A DNA stretch of 42,581 nt from Fidelibacterota bacterium. GTDB lineage: Bacteria; Fidelibacterota; UBA8477. The notes under the pieces were generated by a model that searched no databases, was not told where the DNA came from, and saw only the letters and a list, made by a program, of their open reading frames with translations. Every line of letters starts with the position of its first letter. The first letter of the stretch is position 1. Below, in pieces: positions 10,301 to 17,988 of this stretch. The position numbers were made by a program, and so were the translations under genes. The stretch is taken from positions 1-42,581 of the forward strand of contig JAIPJQ010000007.1 of NCBI GenBank assembly GCA_021734065.1. The letters run 5' to 3'.

Positions 10301-11820
10301 TTTGCAGTCATGACGGGTACGCCAAAAGTACCTGAGAGATCACCCTGCATGGCCAGCGCACCCACCAGTTGGGGATATCCCATCAATGCTGTGAGCGGCG
10401 CCAGATTGGGGAGCTGTGCTTCAAAACTGCCCTTAAGATTGTCAGCAGAATAGTTGTGGAATAATGCCTCAACCGTGTTGTTGCCCTGAGTCAGCACCGC
10501 GCTGGCTTTCTGGTCTGAAAAATCGATGAGCAGATCTGTGGCCGGAATCGCTTTTCCATAATATTCAGCGTCAGTGACAGCCAAATGACCATTGAAATCA
10601 AGATCAATCCAATCCAGAAGGGGGCCGGCAATTTCCAGGGAGCCATCCAGAGTGCCAGTATAATCGGCCGGGTTTGGATAGGCGTAGGCTAATAGGTTGG
10701 ACACATCAATGTGTTGGATCCGGACAGACGTTCTCTTAGTAACTAACGAATCCAGTGACAGGACGGAATTTCCCGCCACATTACCTCCCAGCAGACGCAG
10801 ATCCATTGTATCAATCCGGACAGAATCGCGTGTTACTAAGCCGCTCACATGGCCGTTGAGAGCAGGGCTGCCAACTGCTGTCAGCTCGCCCAGATCACTG
10901 GAAAAATGGAGAATTGGATTGGTAAGCAAACCGGAAGAGGTGAGGAGCGTTCGGGTGGCTCCCGTAACCAGGGGTGTTTCAAAACCGGTCATGCCGGCGA
11001 CAAAATCGAGTATCGGTTGCGGTTGTCCGGTAAATGCTATCCTGGCCCTCTGAGACCATATGGAATTCTGGGAAAAAACGGCGCCATTTCCTGTCAGCCC
11101 AAATGTGTTAGTCGTGAAGGCTACCCGGGAAATGCTGATGGAGTCCTGGATATAGAATCCTGAAATATCAAAGGACTCCGGTGGTAGATCAGATTCAGGT
11201 TGAAACAAACCGGTTTCGGCTTGAACCGAAAAATCGTATCCGGAAGATTCTGACTGAACGGAAACATTGAGATTTTGTAGACTGCTGTTCAGGGACAGAC
11301 CCGGGGCAACCACGTGTACCTGGCTATTGGTGAGGATGAATTCAGACAATTCAATTTCCCATTGGCCGGGTGCTGAGGTTGTGTCACTGGTTGTGTCTAC
11401 TAAATGTGGCAGGTAGGGTGTATTGCTGGAATCTAAGGTCACCCAGACCTGACAGTCATCAAGGCGAATCTCTTTCAGAGCAATTTTTTTAAAGATTAAC
11501 CGGCCCAGCGAATAACGAATCGTGAGTGATTTAAGGGTAAGCAGGGGTGACGCATTGCTATCAATCCTGGTGACGGTTATGTCCGAGAGTATCGCCCGCG
11601 TTAAAATATTTGTTTCAAAATGACCGATGGTCACCGGTTCCTGAACGATTTTTTCGATTTGAGCATGAATTATTTTGAGTAGCGTTTTCTCACCGGATGG
11701 CATGGAGAGCCAAACCAGTCCAATTCCCAAGACGATAACGAGCCCCAAAATGATGCCCATCAGCCATTTGAAAAACCGGGAAAGGAGACGTGTGCGGGCT
11801 GGTTTTGGTTTCGAATCCAT
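7393..11820 (-). CDS. tamB: TamB-like translocation/assembly module protein (DUF490/AsmA-like)
   Basis: TamB is an inner-membrane-anchored, periplasm-spanning protein that works with TamA in outer-membrane biogenesis and, in current models, phospholipid transport. The product has 1475 residues, somewhat longer than E. coli TamB. One N-terminal membrane anchor is visible (about residues 20-40, WLMGIILGLVIVLGIGLVWL). A very long region of repeating amphipathic beta-strands follows (for example phrases such as GxxxGxL, DSLxLxL). The C-terminal ~250 residues match the TamB domain pattern (ITGDLETPIVTLTSSP..., a GLEEMSIEGN segment, ending in KYRIKFK). It is followed by the TamA-like gene with a four-base ATGA overlap. 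No clear Shine-Dalgarno sequence precedes the ATG, but there is no better start. Confidence 0.88.
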   Translation of the reverse strand: MDSKPKPARTRLLSRFFKWLMGIILGLVIVLGIGLVWLSMPSGEKTLLKIIHAQIEKIVQEPVTIGHFETNILTRAILSDITVTRIDSNASPLLTLKSLTIRYSLGRLIFKKIALKEIRLDDCQVWVTLDSSNTPYLPHLVDTTSDTTSAPGQWEIELSEFILTNSQVHVVAPGLSLNSSLQNLNVSVQSESSGYDFSVQAETGLFQPESDLPPESFDISGFYIQDSISISRVAFTTNTFGLTGNGAVFSQNSIWSQRARIAFTGQPQPILDFVAGMTGFETPLVTGATRTLLTSSGLLTNPILHFSSDLGELTAVGSPALNGHVSGLVTRDSVRIDTMDLRLLGGNVAGNSVLSLDSLVTKRTSVRIQHIDVSNLLAYAYPNPADYTGTLDGSLEIAGPLLDWIDLDFNGHLAVTDAEYYGKAIPATDLLIDFSDQKASAVLTQGNNTVEALFHNYSADNLKGSFEAQLPNLAPLTALMGYPQLVGALAMQGDLSGTFGVPVMTANVRGSKLLYDNIVVDSLGLNVKTTGTNWRITDGQASGYIPQIASVPFFPATLPLEADLHYQVTVAGNMENLTGDAQLQLSHLKYDVYPADSMALDFKFRDQTITLHSGQLFRESEHAQFSGDFNWQTLQSSLNLKPSFRDSSGWQEGGQLSVQAVLVDSIWSLSVNANSLNTQLAKPYSGSIQHYSGLVNAEVTIADPFDELDIRGRIAVVSPQFTSLQLDAIETEFILTPQRFTIQSLSAEKNRQHLNLAGTIPLDSHWGIVKTEQIQAEIKTAKLELSWFKDFLPEGFSADGIVTTRISVTGTVVQPIFKGTAELAEAELNMPDLPPLLLSQCNFKIDSTQIELTRMDGMVGDYPLHVLGTLDYTTPRHFDAHVFANLEKAGQVDLAGQIREKSLEGSVTITRVDLNILTPFLAADQVLNGILSSQLKVNGSLSSPQINGEIKLANGQFKLGETTPAITNINLVTDFKDTTITLKTLAGEISETLFSVTGEIHQTNWRRYKVDLGLKLANYDALQVAGGLTTESLALSVKASEMNLAVFQPFLPGITDLTGKASADLKVSGTFAQPDIRGDLVARHVNLSPDYFDGPLSHGLLKLHFAGNRWQIDSLNVNQGKKGRVALAASIDISNSQLYQIDASLSVRHIQIKKFRLVEGTVESADIQYRTGDSYQNLTGDIILGRFKYIKRFSPNELLAIAQPTRTVQAQPALVLQQTRFNIRLHESEQVWIDNNLAYLRFKPDISLIGSLAQPNITGRIAVKEGYILYLDRHFDVNTGILDFSDPHRLNPMINLQTVAHLKPFQTRSKTAYEIFLNITGDLETPIVTLTSSPALDKTDILALLTIGATRTEMAGNTTDSQNTTLARVIQDRLADYSSQRISGYTSRRLGTFLGLEEMSIEGNLFNFGPEWGPQLVTSKRLSENMKVTYSTTVGHATDQSIKLEYSITDQIVLESQTDQHGRAGVDLKYRIKFK

Positions 11821-12044
11821 AAATGTTTGATAATAATTAAATTTATGAAATTATTACCGTAACAATATCAGGGATCCAGGTGGCTTTTGAAATACGAAAG
11901 ACAAGATTGAAAAGGCATATCGTTATCCCTGCCACACCGCTTTGATTTCCAAATAACCAGTTCAGCTTGCCCGGTCCTTTAGATCTTCAGGATTTATATA
12001 TCAGGAAGGGAGAAAGTCCCATAGCAGGAACCAAAACTCGTGGA
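11821..12044. promoter_or_regulatory. Non-coding gap upstream of tamB
   Basis: No convincing gene lies here on either strand. The stretch next to the tamB start is AT-rich (AAATTTATGAAATTATTACC) and is the only place for the tamB-tamA promoter, but I cannot assign -35/-10 boxes with confidence. Confidence 0.35.
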
Positions 12045-12076
12045 GGGAGGCTGACAGATTTATTTAGTCAGCTCCC
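12045..12076 (-). terminator. Hairpin overlapping the lipoprotein stop codon
   Basis: The arms GTCAGCTCCC (12067-12076) and GGGAGGCTGAC (12045-12055) form a ten-base-pair stem with one bulged base. On the minus strand it spans the end of the lipoprotein gene, so one arm encodes its last residues. A strong T-run does not follow, so terminator function is probable rather than certain. It would end the yqeC-to-lipoprotein transcript. Confidence 0.45.
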
Positions 12077-13236
12077 AGGTGTCTGATCCATTCTCCATCA
12101 TTGAAATACCATACATCCGAGCCTTTTTCGATAAAAGCATCCTCAATACCATCATGATCGATGGGAACCGATTCTATCTTGTGTTTTCGACTCCTTTTTA
12201 CATCAGCCGGATTGGCAATACTTATGTAGCGTGAATAACCTTTTTTCCCATTATCAATCGTTTGAACATACCCCAGATCTCTTCTTGCAGCCAGTATTAA
12301 GGGTGCCTGAGTGGTGTCGGTTTCAAACACGAGTATTTTGGATTCACCTTCATGTGATGCCAGGATCGCCCAATTATTTACTCCATTTTTTAAAATCGAG
12401 CCGGATATGACATTATGTGGTTGTTTTTCAATGAAAGTCTGGGGGATCGTGTACCCATTTCTAGTCAAGTAAGAACCAATAGCAGTTGGCAACTTAGGGA
12501 ATTCATTTGGAGAAAAATACACAATAGGTAATTTAATTATGATCGATGGATCAGGATGTTTCCACACGTTATAATAAGTGTAATCTTGGCGATTCATATC
12601 GTTCGCTATTGCTCCAATTAGGGGATCCTGTTCTTTCCTTGCTTGCTTCAAATAGTAATTGTACTTAGCCGCAGTTACAGCCTGACCATTTGAATCATTT
12701 TCTGCTACTGTGCACTCAAAGGCAGCACGATACCTATGCAGGAGAAACAGAAGCAGATAGGGGTTGATAATCGAATTAGGATGAATTTCAATATATGTTT
12801 CAGTGAAATCTGCTTCAGTGAGAGGACCATCGCTGAAACCTTCCCATTCAAAGAATAATTTTGCTTTCTGCGCATAACTGTAAGCCGAATCCGCGATGCC
12901 AGGCGTGTCGATCAGGCTATAGATGCCCAACTCAATTGAATATTTTTTATTATAACCACTTTCCGTTACCATCTTGTACTCACGGTTTTTATTCGTCATG
13001 TCGGGTAATTCGATTTGTGAATTGTGGTGGGTGCGCCGTTCCAGGAAATCGTGCATACGCTCCTGCATAATCGATGGCAAGTCTGAAACCACTATATCGT
13101 TTCTATAATTTTTACCATAGATCAATAGTTTATAGAGGCTTCCGTGAAAATCGTATTCCTGCCACGGTTCTGTTGTGCATGATGTCGTAACCAGGATGAG
13201 CACTAAAAATATGCCCGGAAATAGTCTGTGTTTCAT
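12064..13236 (-). CDS. Putative lipoprotein of unknown function
   Basis: I do not recognise the family. The N-terminus is a lipoprotein signal (MKHRLFPGIFLVLILVTTSC) with Cys20 as the acylation site, so the 390-residue product is probably membrane-anchored in the envelope. The rest is mixed alpha/beta with many Asn, Tyr and charged residues and no obvious repeat, metal motif or catalytic signature. The C-terminal part (GIEDAFIEKGSDVWYFNDGEW) resembles no motif I can name. The ATG is supported by AAAGGG eight bases upstream; the in-frame GTG nine bases before it lacks a ribosome-binding site. It starts 36 bases after the hydantoinase stop on the same strand, so it may be the last gene of the yqeC-mocA-yqeB-xdhC-hyuA transcript. 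Whether it has any purine-related role is unknown. Confidence 0.75.
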   Translation of the reverse strand: MKHRLFPGIFLVLILVTTSCTTEPWQEYDFHGSLYKLLIYGKNYRNDIVVSDLPSIMQERMHDFLERRTHHNSQIELPDMTNKNREYKMVTESGYNKKYSIELGIYSLIDTPGIADSAYSYAQKAKLFFEWEGFSDGPLTEADFTETYIEIHPNSIINPYLLLFLLHRYRAAFECTVAENDSNGQAVTAAKYNYYLKQARKEQDPLIGAIANDMNRQDYTYYNVWKHPDPSIIIKLPIVYFSPNEFPKLPTAIGSYLTRNGYTIPQTFIEKQPHNVISGSILKNGVNNWAILASHEGESKILVFETDTTQAPLILAARRDLGYVQTIDNGKKGYSRYISIANPADVKRSRKHKIESVPIDHDGIEDAFIEKGSDVWYFNDGEWIRHLGAD

Positions 13237-13272
13237 ACCAATCACCCTTTCAAGATCAATTTAATTTCCACC

Positions 13273-14541
13273 TCAACCTGCTGGCCAAACCGCCTCTAAT
13301 CCCAAATACCCGTTCCAGGCATCCCGTCCATCTAAATCACTTTGTGAAACGGTTCGTCTGTTATCCGGGTCGATAATAACCACGTCCGCATCGGAGCCTG
13401 CCTTGATGACACCTTTCTGTGGATAGAGTCCGAAAATACGCGCCGCGTGCGTGCTCATGAGTTGCACCAGACGCGGTAACGGCCACTCCTCTTGTAACCA
13501 TTTTGCCAGCATGATGGGAAAGGCAGTCTCAATTCCGCCCATGCCATTGGGAATTTGTTCGAATGGCAGACCTTCCGGCTTGTCTGATAACCGAAACGGG
13601 CAATGGTCCGTTCCTATGGTATCCACCTGACCATTGAGCAAGCCTTCCCACAGTGCTATCTGGTCAACGGCTTTGCGCAAGGGCGGGGAAATAACATACA
13701 TGCGACCGTCTGGCTGCTCATAGACAGTATCATTAAAAAACAGGTATTGGGGACAGGTTTCCACCAGCAGTCCCCCGGCCTTGGCTGTTTCCAACCCGGC
13801 TGCCGTATTTAGATGGACGATGTAAACAGGACACCCGGTCTGCTGGTGGATTTCCACCATTTTTTCAACAGCCACCCGTTCACTTTCCGGGGGACGGGAG
13901 AGCGCATGGTATTTTGGGTGAGTGAGACTTCGGCCGCTGAATTGTTTTGTGGCGGCCTTGATAATGTCATTATCCTCAGCATGGACCATGAGCAGACCGC
14001 CATGTTTTCCAATAATCCGGGCGATCTTTTTAATCTGACCGTAGGTGAGATACATCCCCGCTTCTTCATAGGTTGTGAAAACCTTAAAACTTTTAATACC
14101 CTGCCGGATCAGCGCGGGAATTTCCTTCAACAACGATCGTTCATAACGGGTGATATTGCAGTGCAAGCCAACGGTGATGTGACTTTTCTCGGCCTGTTTC
14201 AGCCGTTTTGCCACCGACTCGGTGAGCGTCTGCCCCGGCTCCAGAATCGTGAAGTCCAGAATTGTCGTGACACCAGCCTTCAGCGCCGCCCGGGTGCCTG
14301 ATTCAAAGTCATCTGCCGACCAGCCATTTTTGATGGGAATGCCCATGTGGGTGTGGGGATCAATGATCCCGGGGAAAATGTATTTACCCGAACAATCAAT
14401 GACATTGGTGTCGGCCGGTGGGGTGAGGGTGGGAGCGGCCTGAACGATTTTCCGATCACGGATCAGAACCTGGGTGCGCCGCTCACCATCGGCATTCACC
14501 ACAGTGCCATTTTTCAACAGCGTATATTGGGTAGAATTCAT
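13273..14541 (-). CDS. hyuA: Hydantoinase / dihydropyrimidinase-like cyclic amidohydrolase
   Basis: A cytoplasmic metal-dependent hydrolase of the dihydropyrimidinase/hydantoinase group, which opens cyclic ureides and imides. The E. coli counterpart in the same gene setting is hyuA/ygeZ. Metal-site residues are visible: His63 and His65 in DPHTHMG, the lysine carbamylated in this family (Lys153, SFKVFTTY), His187 in MVHAED, a later His in VHLNT, and the Asp of GTDHCPF. It is 422 residues long, whereas family members usually have about 460; the chain stops at LEAVWPAG, where homologues continue into a final RG-containing beta segment. No rescuing frame is visible after the stop. Its ATG overlaps the XdhC-like gene by four bases. 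Role in ring opening during purine breakdown is inferred from the cluster. Confidence 0.87.
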   Translation of the reverse strand: MNSTQYTLLKNGTVVNADGERRTQVLIRDRKIVQAAPTLTPPADTNVIDCSGKYIFPGIIDPHTHMGIPIKNGWSADDFESGTRAALKAGVTTILDFTILEPGQTLTESVAKRLKQAEKSHITVGLHCNITRYERSLLKEIPALIRQGIKSFKVFTTYEEAGMYLTYGQIKKIARIIGKHGGLLMVHAEDNDIIKAATKQFSGRSLTHPKYHALSRPPESERVAVEKMVEIHQQTGCPVYIVHLNTAAGLETAKAGGLLVETCPQYLFFNDTVYEQPDGRMYVISPPLRKAVDQIALWEGLLNGQVDTIGTDHCPFRLSDKPEGLPFEQIPNGMGGIETAFPIMLAKWLQEEWPLPRLVQLMSTHAARIFGLYPQKGVIKAGSDADVVIIDPDNRRTVSQSDLDGRDAWNGYLGLEAVWPAG

Positions 14542-15569
14542 TGTTCTGTCTGCATCAGCGCGATGGGGGAGCGTTTTCCCAGTCGCAGGTGATGAATCAC
14601 TTCCGAGAGGATACTCACCGCAATTTCCGGCACCGTCTCACTGCCAATGTCCAGCCCCAGCGGCGCGTGGACACGATTCAACTGATCAGGGAGAAAACCT
14701 TCGTCTGCAAGCGATTTCCGTAAAAGTGCCCACTTGCGCTTGCTGGCCATGAGTCCCAGATACGCAATTTCCAATGTCAATAGCCGCCTGATCAGCAGAT
14801 GATCGTAGCGATGACCTTTGGTCATAACCAGGACATAATCACCGGCGCCGGGGGAGAAATTCTCCATCAGGTTCCGGAACGAATCCACCTGCAGACCGGC
14901 CGCCGAAGGAAAACGTTCCTCCGACACCATCTCTGCCCGGTCATCGTACACCATTACATCCAAATCCAGGAAAGTAGCCAATGCAGCTACTCGTTCGCCC
15001 ACATGTCCGGCACCAAAAATGTGAATTACCGGCGGCGGTGTCATCACATGGCGATACCAGTAGCCATTGCCCGGAGAAACCGCGAGTTTGCCTTGCGAAT
15101 CGCATTCAAACATCGTCCGGATGCTATTATCCACCGGTTTTTCCCAGTCCCAGATCCGCTTCACAGTACCTGCGTTTGTGTTAAAATGAACCAGCACCTG
15201 ATGTGCTGTGGGTTGCACCTGCTCCCAATTGAGTTTCTGAAATTGCTGCTGCAGTTCACGTGTGAAGCTTTCCACCAGAATCGTAGCGGTGCCGCCACAT
15301 AATCCCGCTTCATCAGTCGGGTCTTCACCAGTCAGGTCAAAATGCAGCAGTTGCGGTTCGCCGGTTTCCATCACATTCCGGGCTTGTTTTGTCACCCGAT
15401 GTTCCAGATTACCACCACCAACCGTTCCCCGCGTCATCCTGTCTGCCAGCACCAGCATGTGGGGAAAGTCCTTCCGCGGGACCGACCCCTTGAAATCTAC
15501 CAGTGAACAGAGTACAGCGGTCTGGGAGAAGTCAAACGCCGTGAGTGTTCTATAAATATGTTTTTCCAT
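14538..15569 (-). CDS. xdhC: XdhC/CoxI family molybdenum-hydroxylase maturation factor
   Basis: XdhC-type proteins bind the molybdenum cofactor and help install the terminal sulfido (or selenido) ligand before insertion into xanthine-dehydrogenase-type enzymes. The N-terminal half has the family pattern CSLVDFKGSVPR and GTVGGGNLEH, with AGLCGGTATILVE. The C-terminal half is a Rossmann domain beginning VIHIFGAGHVGERVA and including VLVMTKGHRYD and YLGLMASKRK. At 343 residues it is full length. The symbol here means the maturation factor, not the iron-sulfur subunit that carries the same name in E. coli. It lies 53 bases after yqeB and overlaps the hydantoinase start, in a transcript otherwise made of cofactor-maturation genes. 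Confidence 0.9.
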   Translation of the reverse strand: MEKHIYRTLTAFDFSQTAVLCSLVDFKGSVPRKDFPHMLVLADRMTRGTVGGGNLEHRVTKQARNVMETGEPQLLHFDLTGEDPTDEAGLCGGTATILVESFTRELQQQFQKLNWEQVQPTAHQVLVHFNTNAGTVKRIWDWEKPVDNSIRTMFECDSQGKLAVSPGNGYWYRHVMTPPPVIHIFGAGHVGERVAALATFLDLDVMVYDDRAEMVSEERFPSAAGLQVDSFRNLMENFSPGAGDYVLVMTKGHRYDHLLIRRLLTLEIAYLGLMASKRKWALLRKSLADEGFLPDQLNRVHAPLGLDIGSETVPEIAVSILSEVIHHLRLGKRSPIALMQTEQ

Positions 15570-15622
15570 AATGTCCCCATGTTGTCACCATTTCCCCGCA
15601 GAATGGCGTATGCACGAACCAA

Positions 15623-16435
15623 TTACGAACGATTCTCGTTTTTGTCCTGCTCAAAAATCAATATTGCCTCCAACACGCCCCGGGCAATGTTACGCGCTTT
15701 TTCTGAAATGCGTTCATAGGCCACCTGAGTTCCCCGGGGATCCACATCGCCTATTTTAATACCAGCTTTGATGTTCACCAGCGGTGAAATTAGTCCCCGC
15801 ACCATCCCGCTGATAGGCGCTGTAATGATTTCGTCCGCATTCATGACACCCATCTGTTGACCCGCCTGTACCAGTTCGCCAAAGTCCACCTGCCATCTTA
15901 CCTGCCCGGCTACCGGTGAATAAATCACCCGCTTGCGACTTTCGCCGCCAATCTCACCCGGCACACCCGAATTCACTGCGGCACTGCCACTCCACAACAC
16001 CCGACCCAGATCGTGCCCCCGCTGCGTTTCGATAATGACATCACAATTCCGCTTTACCTCGAAACCGGGGCCCAGGCCAATCACCAGCGGAATATCCGGC
16101 GGGCGTGTCACACCCGAGTCTTTCAGCATCCTTGCATCAATCACTGTCTGGATTGAAAAGCCGAAATCCGGGAAGTCATTGGTGACCACCAGCGGGAGGT
16201 CCGGGGAATGCAGGATTTCTGTGACAGCCGGTAGATTGACCCGAACAGCGGTTATTTCCTCTACCAATGATTTACCGGTAAAAACCGCATCACTGAAGGT
16301 CACCGGCCGTCGAATTGCCAGCGGTTCGGATCTTTCTGCTAGAATCACCGGATAACCCACCCGCCGTAATGTCAGTGCCACTGCGCTGCCCAGTTCACCT
16401 GCGCCGCGAACCACGACTACACGTTCATTCATCAT
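15623..16435 (-). CDS. yqeB: YqeB, selenium-dependent molybdenum hydroxylase accessory protein
   Basis: YqeB belongs to the EF2563 family, found next to molybdenum hydroxylases that carry a labile, non-selenocysteine selenium at the active site. It is thought to act in selenium insertion or cofactor maturation; the biochemistry is not settled. The 270-residue protein begins with a dinucleotide-binding-like segment (VVVRGAGELGSAVALTLRRVG). It carries VIGLGPGFEVKRNCDVIIETQRGHDLGR and a C-terminal biotinyl/lipoyl-like portion (SPVAGQV...GELVQAGQQMG...ITAPISGMVRGLI). A strong GAGGAGG ribosome-binding site precedes the start, which offers two adjacent ATG codons (16435 or 16432). The start lies inside the last codons of mocA. 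Together with YqeC it is the best evidence that this island serves selenium-type enzymes. Confidence 0.9.
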   Translation of the reverse strand: MMNERVVVVRGAGELGSAVALTLRRVGYPVILAERSEPLAIRRPVTFSDAVFTGKSLVEEITAVRVNLPAVTEILHSPDLPLVVTNDFPDFGFSIQTVIDARMLKDSGVTRPPDIPLVIGLGPGFEVKRNCDVIIETQRGHDLGRVLWSGSAAVNSGVPGEIGGESRKRVIYSPVAGQVRWQVDFGELVQAGQQMGVMNADEIITAPISGMVRGLISPLVNIKAGIKIGDVDPRGTQVAYERISEKARNIARGVLEAILIFEQDKNENRS

Positions 16436-17021
16436 GCTTATCCTCCTCTAACCAGCGGTCCATATCCCGGATAATTTCCGGCGCATTCATGGGCAAATAA
16501 TGAACCCGCTGCGGATAGCGTTCAATAATTTCCCGTCCCCCTGTATCACCGGTTAAATGCATAAATTCATCCCGGAGTGCCGTGCTAAAAAAAGTGGGAT
16601 GTCCAATCTGTCCCTGGTAGGTGGGAATCAGCATCTCCGGCCGGTCTGTATCCAATTCCATAATCATGGCGGTAATGGTTTGCGGTCTGACAAAGGGCTT
16701 ATCACCCGGCAGAAACCCGAAATAATCCAGATCATCAGGCAGAGCGGAAATTCCGGTAATAATGGAGCCAGCCATCCCGGTTTTATAATCGGGGTTCTCA
16801 ACGATAAGGAATCGTGAATGGTCAAGCGCAGCCAGTGTCGTCATCATCTTTTTCGCCTCATGTCCCACAACGACGCAAAGCGGATAGGGAAGAGCGAGCA
16901 CGGTTAAAACGGTCTTTTGTATCGCGGGTCGGCCATTCACATTTAAAAGCAGTTTATTGGGTGGATGTCGTCGGGAGAGTCCGGCAGCGGGAATGACAAA
17001 ACCGATGCGTAGATCGCTCAT
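16425..17021 (-). CDS. mocA: MocA/YgfJ-like molybdenum cofactor nucleotidyltransferase
   Basis: A nucleotidyltransferase of the MobA-like family. MocA attaches CMP to molybdopterin to give the cytosine-dinucleotide cofactor used by xanthine-dehydrogenase-type enzymes. Visible signatures are the N-terminal nucleotide-binding loop VIPAAGLSRRHPPNKLLL and the metal-binding-like GFLPGDKPFV, followed by the acceptor-side IGHPTFFS. The product has 198 residues, the usual size. I start at the ATG whose four-base ATGA overlaps the yqeC stop, which gives MSDLRIGFVIPAAG; an upstream in-frame start would lie inside yqeC. Its own end overlaps the yqeB start. The E. coli order yqeB-yqeC-mocA is shuffled here to yqeC-mocA-yqeB. 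Confidence 0.88.
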   Translation of the reverse strand: MSDLRIGFVIPAAGLSRRHPPNKLLLNVNGRPAIQKTVLTVLALPYPLCVVVGHEAKKMMTTLAALDHSRFLIVENPDYKTGMAGSIITGISALPDDLDYFGFLPGDKPFVRPQTITAMIMELDTDRPEMLIPTYQGQIGHPTFFSTALRDEFMHLTGDTGGREIIERYPQRVHYLPMNAPEIIRDMDRWLEEDKHDE

Positions 17022-17752
17022 GACACGCTCTCCCAAAATCCCCGCCGGATACTGCCCCAAAATACCGGTGCGCTGGCTTGCGTTCCGATGGCTCTGGCCA
17101 GCAGTTGCGCATTTTCCCGGTGCTCGTCTCCCTTATTCACAAAATAAATCCGGGAGATTCCGTCCGGGACTTTTTCCAGATAACCGCAGGTGCTGGTCAC
17201 CACCCGGGCAATGAAATCCACTGACAGTGGTTCATCAGGGGAGATTTGCCATTTTTCCCTGAACAGTTCCGGCCGATGGACACGACCATCCGTAAGTGAA
17301 GTATCCACCACATCCGCACCCACCAGGATTACCACCTGGGTTGTGAATGGGGGGACAACCGGATCATGGGGTAGATGGACTTTCAACGGGAGGTTCCGGG
17401 CACCATCCGATTCAAACAGCGTCACATCTGCCTGGGGATAGATTTGTTCCAATTGGACCGCGGAAATGCCGGTAAGTTTGTTTTTCTCCCGGCCACCCAT
17501 GATGCACAAGGGTTTTTGAGACCGAAAAAATGGTGTCAAATCAAGATCGGGGATTTCATCAGCAAATAAAATCGGATGTTCCGGATGGACTGCGGAGCGG
17601 GTCAGGGCGGTCATGATCACCTTGGGGAAATTCTGTGAAAATTCTTCGCCCAGTCGATGGAGCAGACTGGTTTTTCCACCACCACCCATGATGGCGATGC
17701 GGACACCCGACTCGACTGGCGAACTCCCGAATATCATTTGGGCAAATTGCAT
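17018..17752 (-). CDS. yqeC: YqeC, selenium-dependent hydroxylase accessory ATPase
   Basis: YqeC proteins are P-loop proteins genetically tied to labile-selenium molybdenum hydroxylases; their exact step is unknown. A Walker A loop is visible near the N-terminus (IAIMGGGGKTS), with FESDGARNLPLKVH and PPFTTQVVILVGADVV, both characteristic of the family, and a C-terminal FVNKGDE that resembles a base-recognition motif. The ATG at 17752 gives 244 residues beginning MQFAQMIF, close to the usual size. The frame is open upstream to 17863, but that extension is not family-like. It is the first gene of the minus-strand arm and is divergent from the molybdopterin subunit gene at 17989. Confidence 0.87.
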   Translation of the reverse strand: MQFAQMIFGSSPVESGVRIAIMGGGGKTSLLHRLGEEFSQNFPKVIMTALTRSAVHPEHPILFADEIPDLDLTPFFRSQKPLCIMGGREKNKLTGISAVQLEQIYPQADVTLFESDGARNLPLKVHLPHDPVVPPFTTQVVILVGADVVDTSLTDGRVHRPELFREKWQISPDEPLSVDFIARVVTSTCGYLEKVPDGISRIYFVNKGDEHRENAQLLARAIGTQASAPVFWGSIRRGFWESVS

Positions 17753-17988
17753 ACATCTGCAGCGCTGCAAATTATTAACCACCTTGAAGATAGCAGCATT
17801 TTCAATCAGGTACAGAAGTTGCAGTATGCTTCCATGCCGATTGACCTTTTTCGCCAGCGGCACCCTGCAATTGAGGGAGAGAGTATGCGTAAGTTAATTA
17901 TTGTCAATGTCATACATCCGAATGGAAGGGCATTGCTGCCCAGGCTTCATTCCTATTTTATCCCGAATTCCGGTAAATAATTCTGAAA
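17753..17988. promoter_or_regulatory. Divergent promoter region of the two arms of the purine island
   Basis: This 236-base gap separates the starts of yqeC (minus) and the molybdopterin subunit gene (plus), and both operons must begin transcription here. A perfect 12-base palindrome, TGCAGCGCTGCA (17758-17769), sits six bases before the yqeC ATG, and GCAA/TTGC strings recur nearby. A TTGACA hexamer reads on the minus strand at 17902-17907 without a convincing -10 partner. An operator for a purine- or molybdate-responsive regulator would be expected here, but none can be named from sequence. Confidence 0.45.

Noticed and set aside
13273-14541. Selenocysteine read-through of the TGA ending the hydantoinase
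   Set aside because: An in-frame TAA follows three codons later and no hairpin resembling a SECIS element is evident. The selenium signal in this island is the labile type implied by YqeB/YqeC.
17657-17980. Plus-strand frame of 107 residues across the divergent promoter region
   Set aside because: It overlaps the start of yqeC on the other strand, has no family features, and would leave no promoter space for the two operons.
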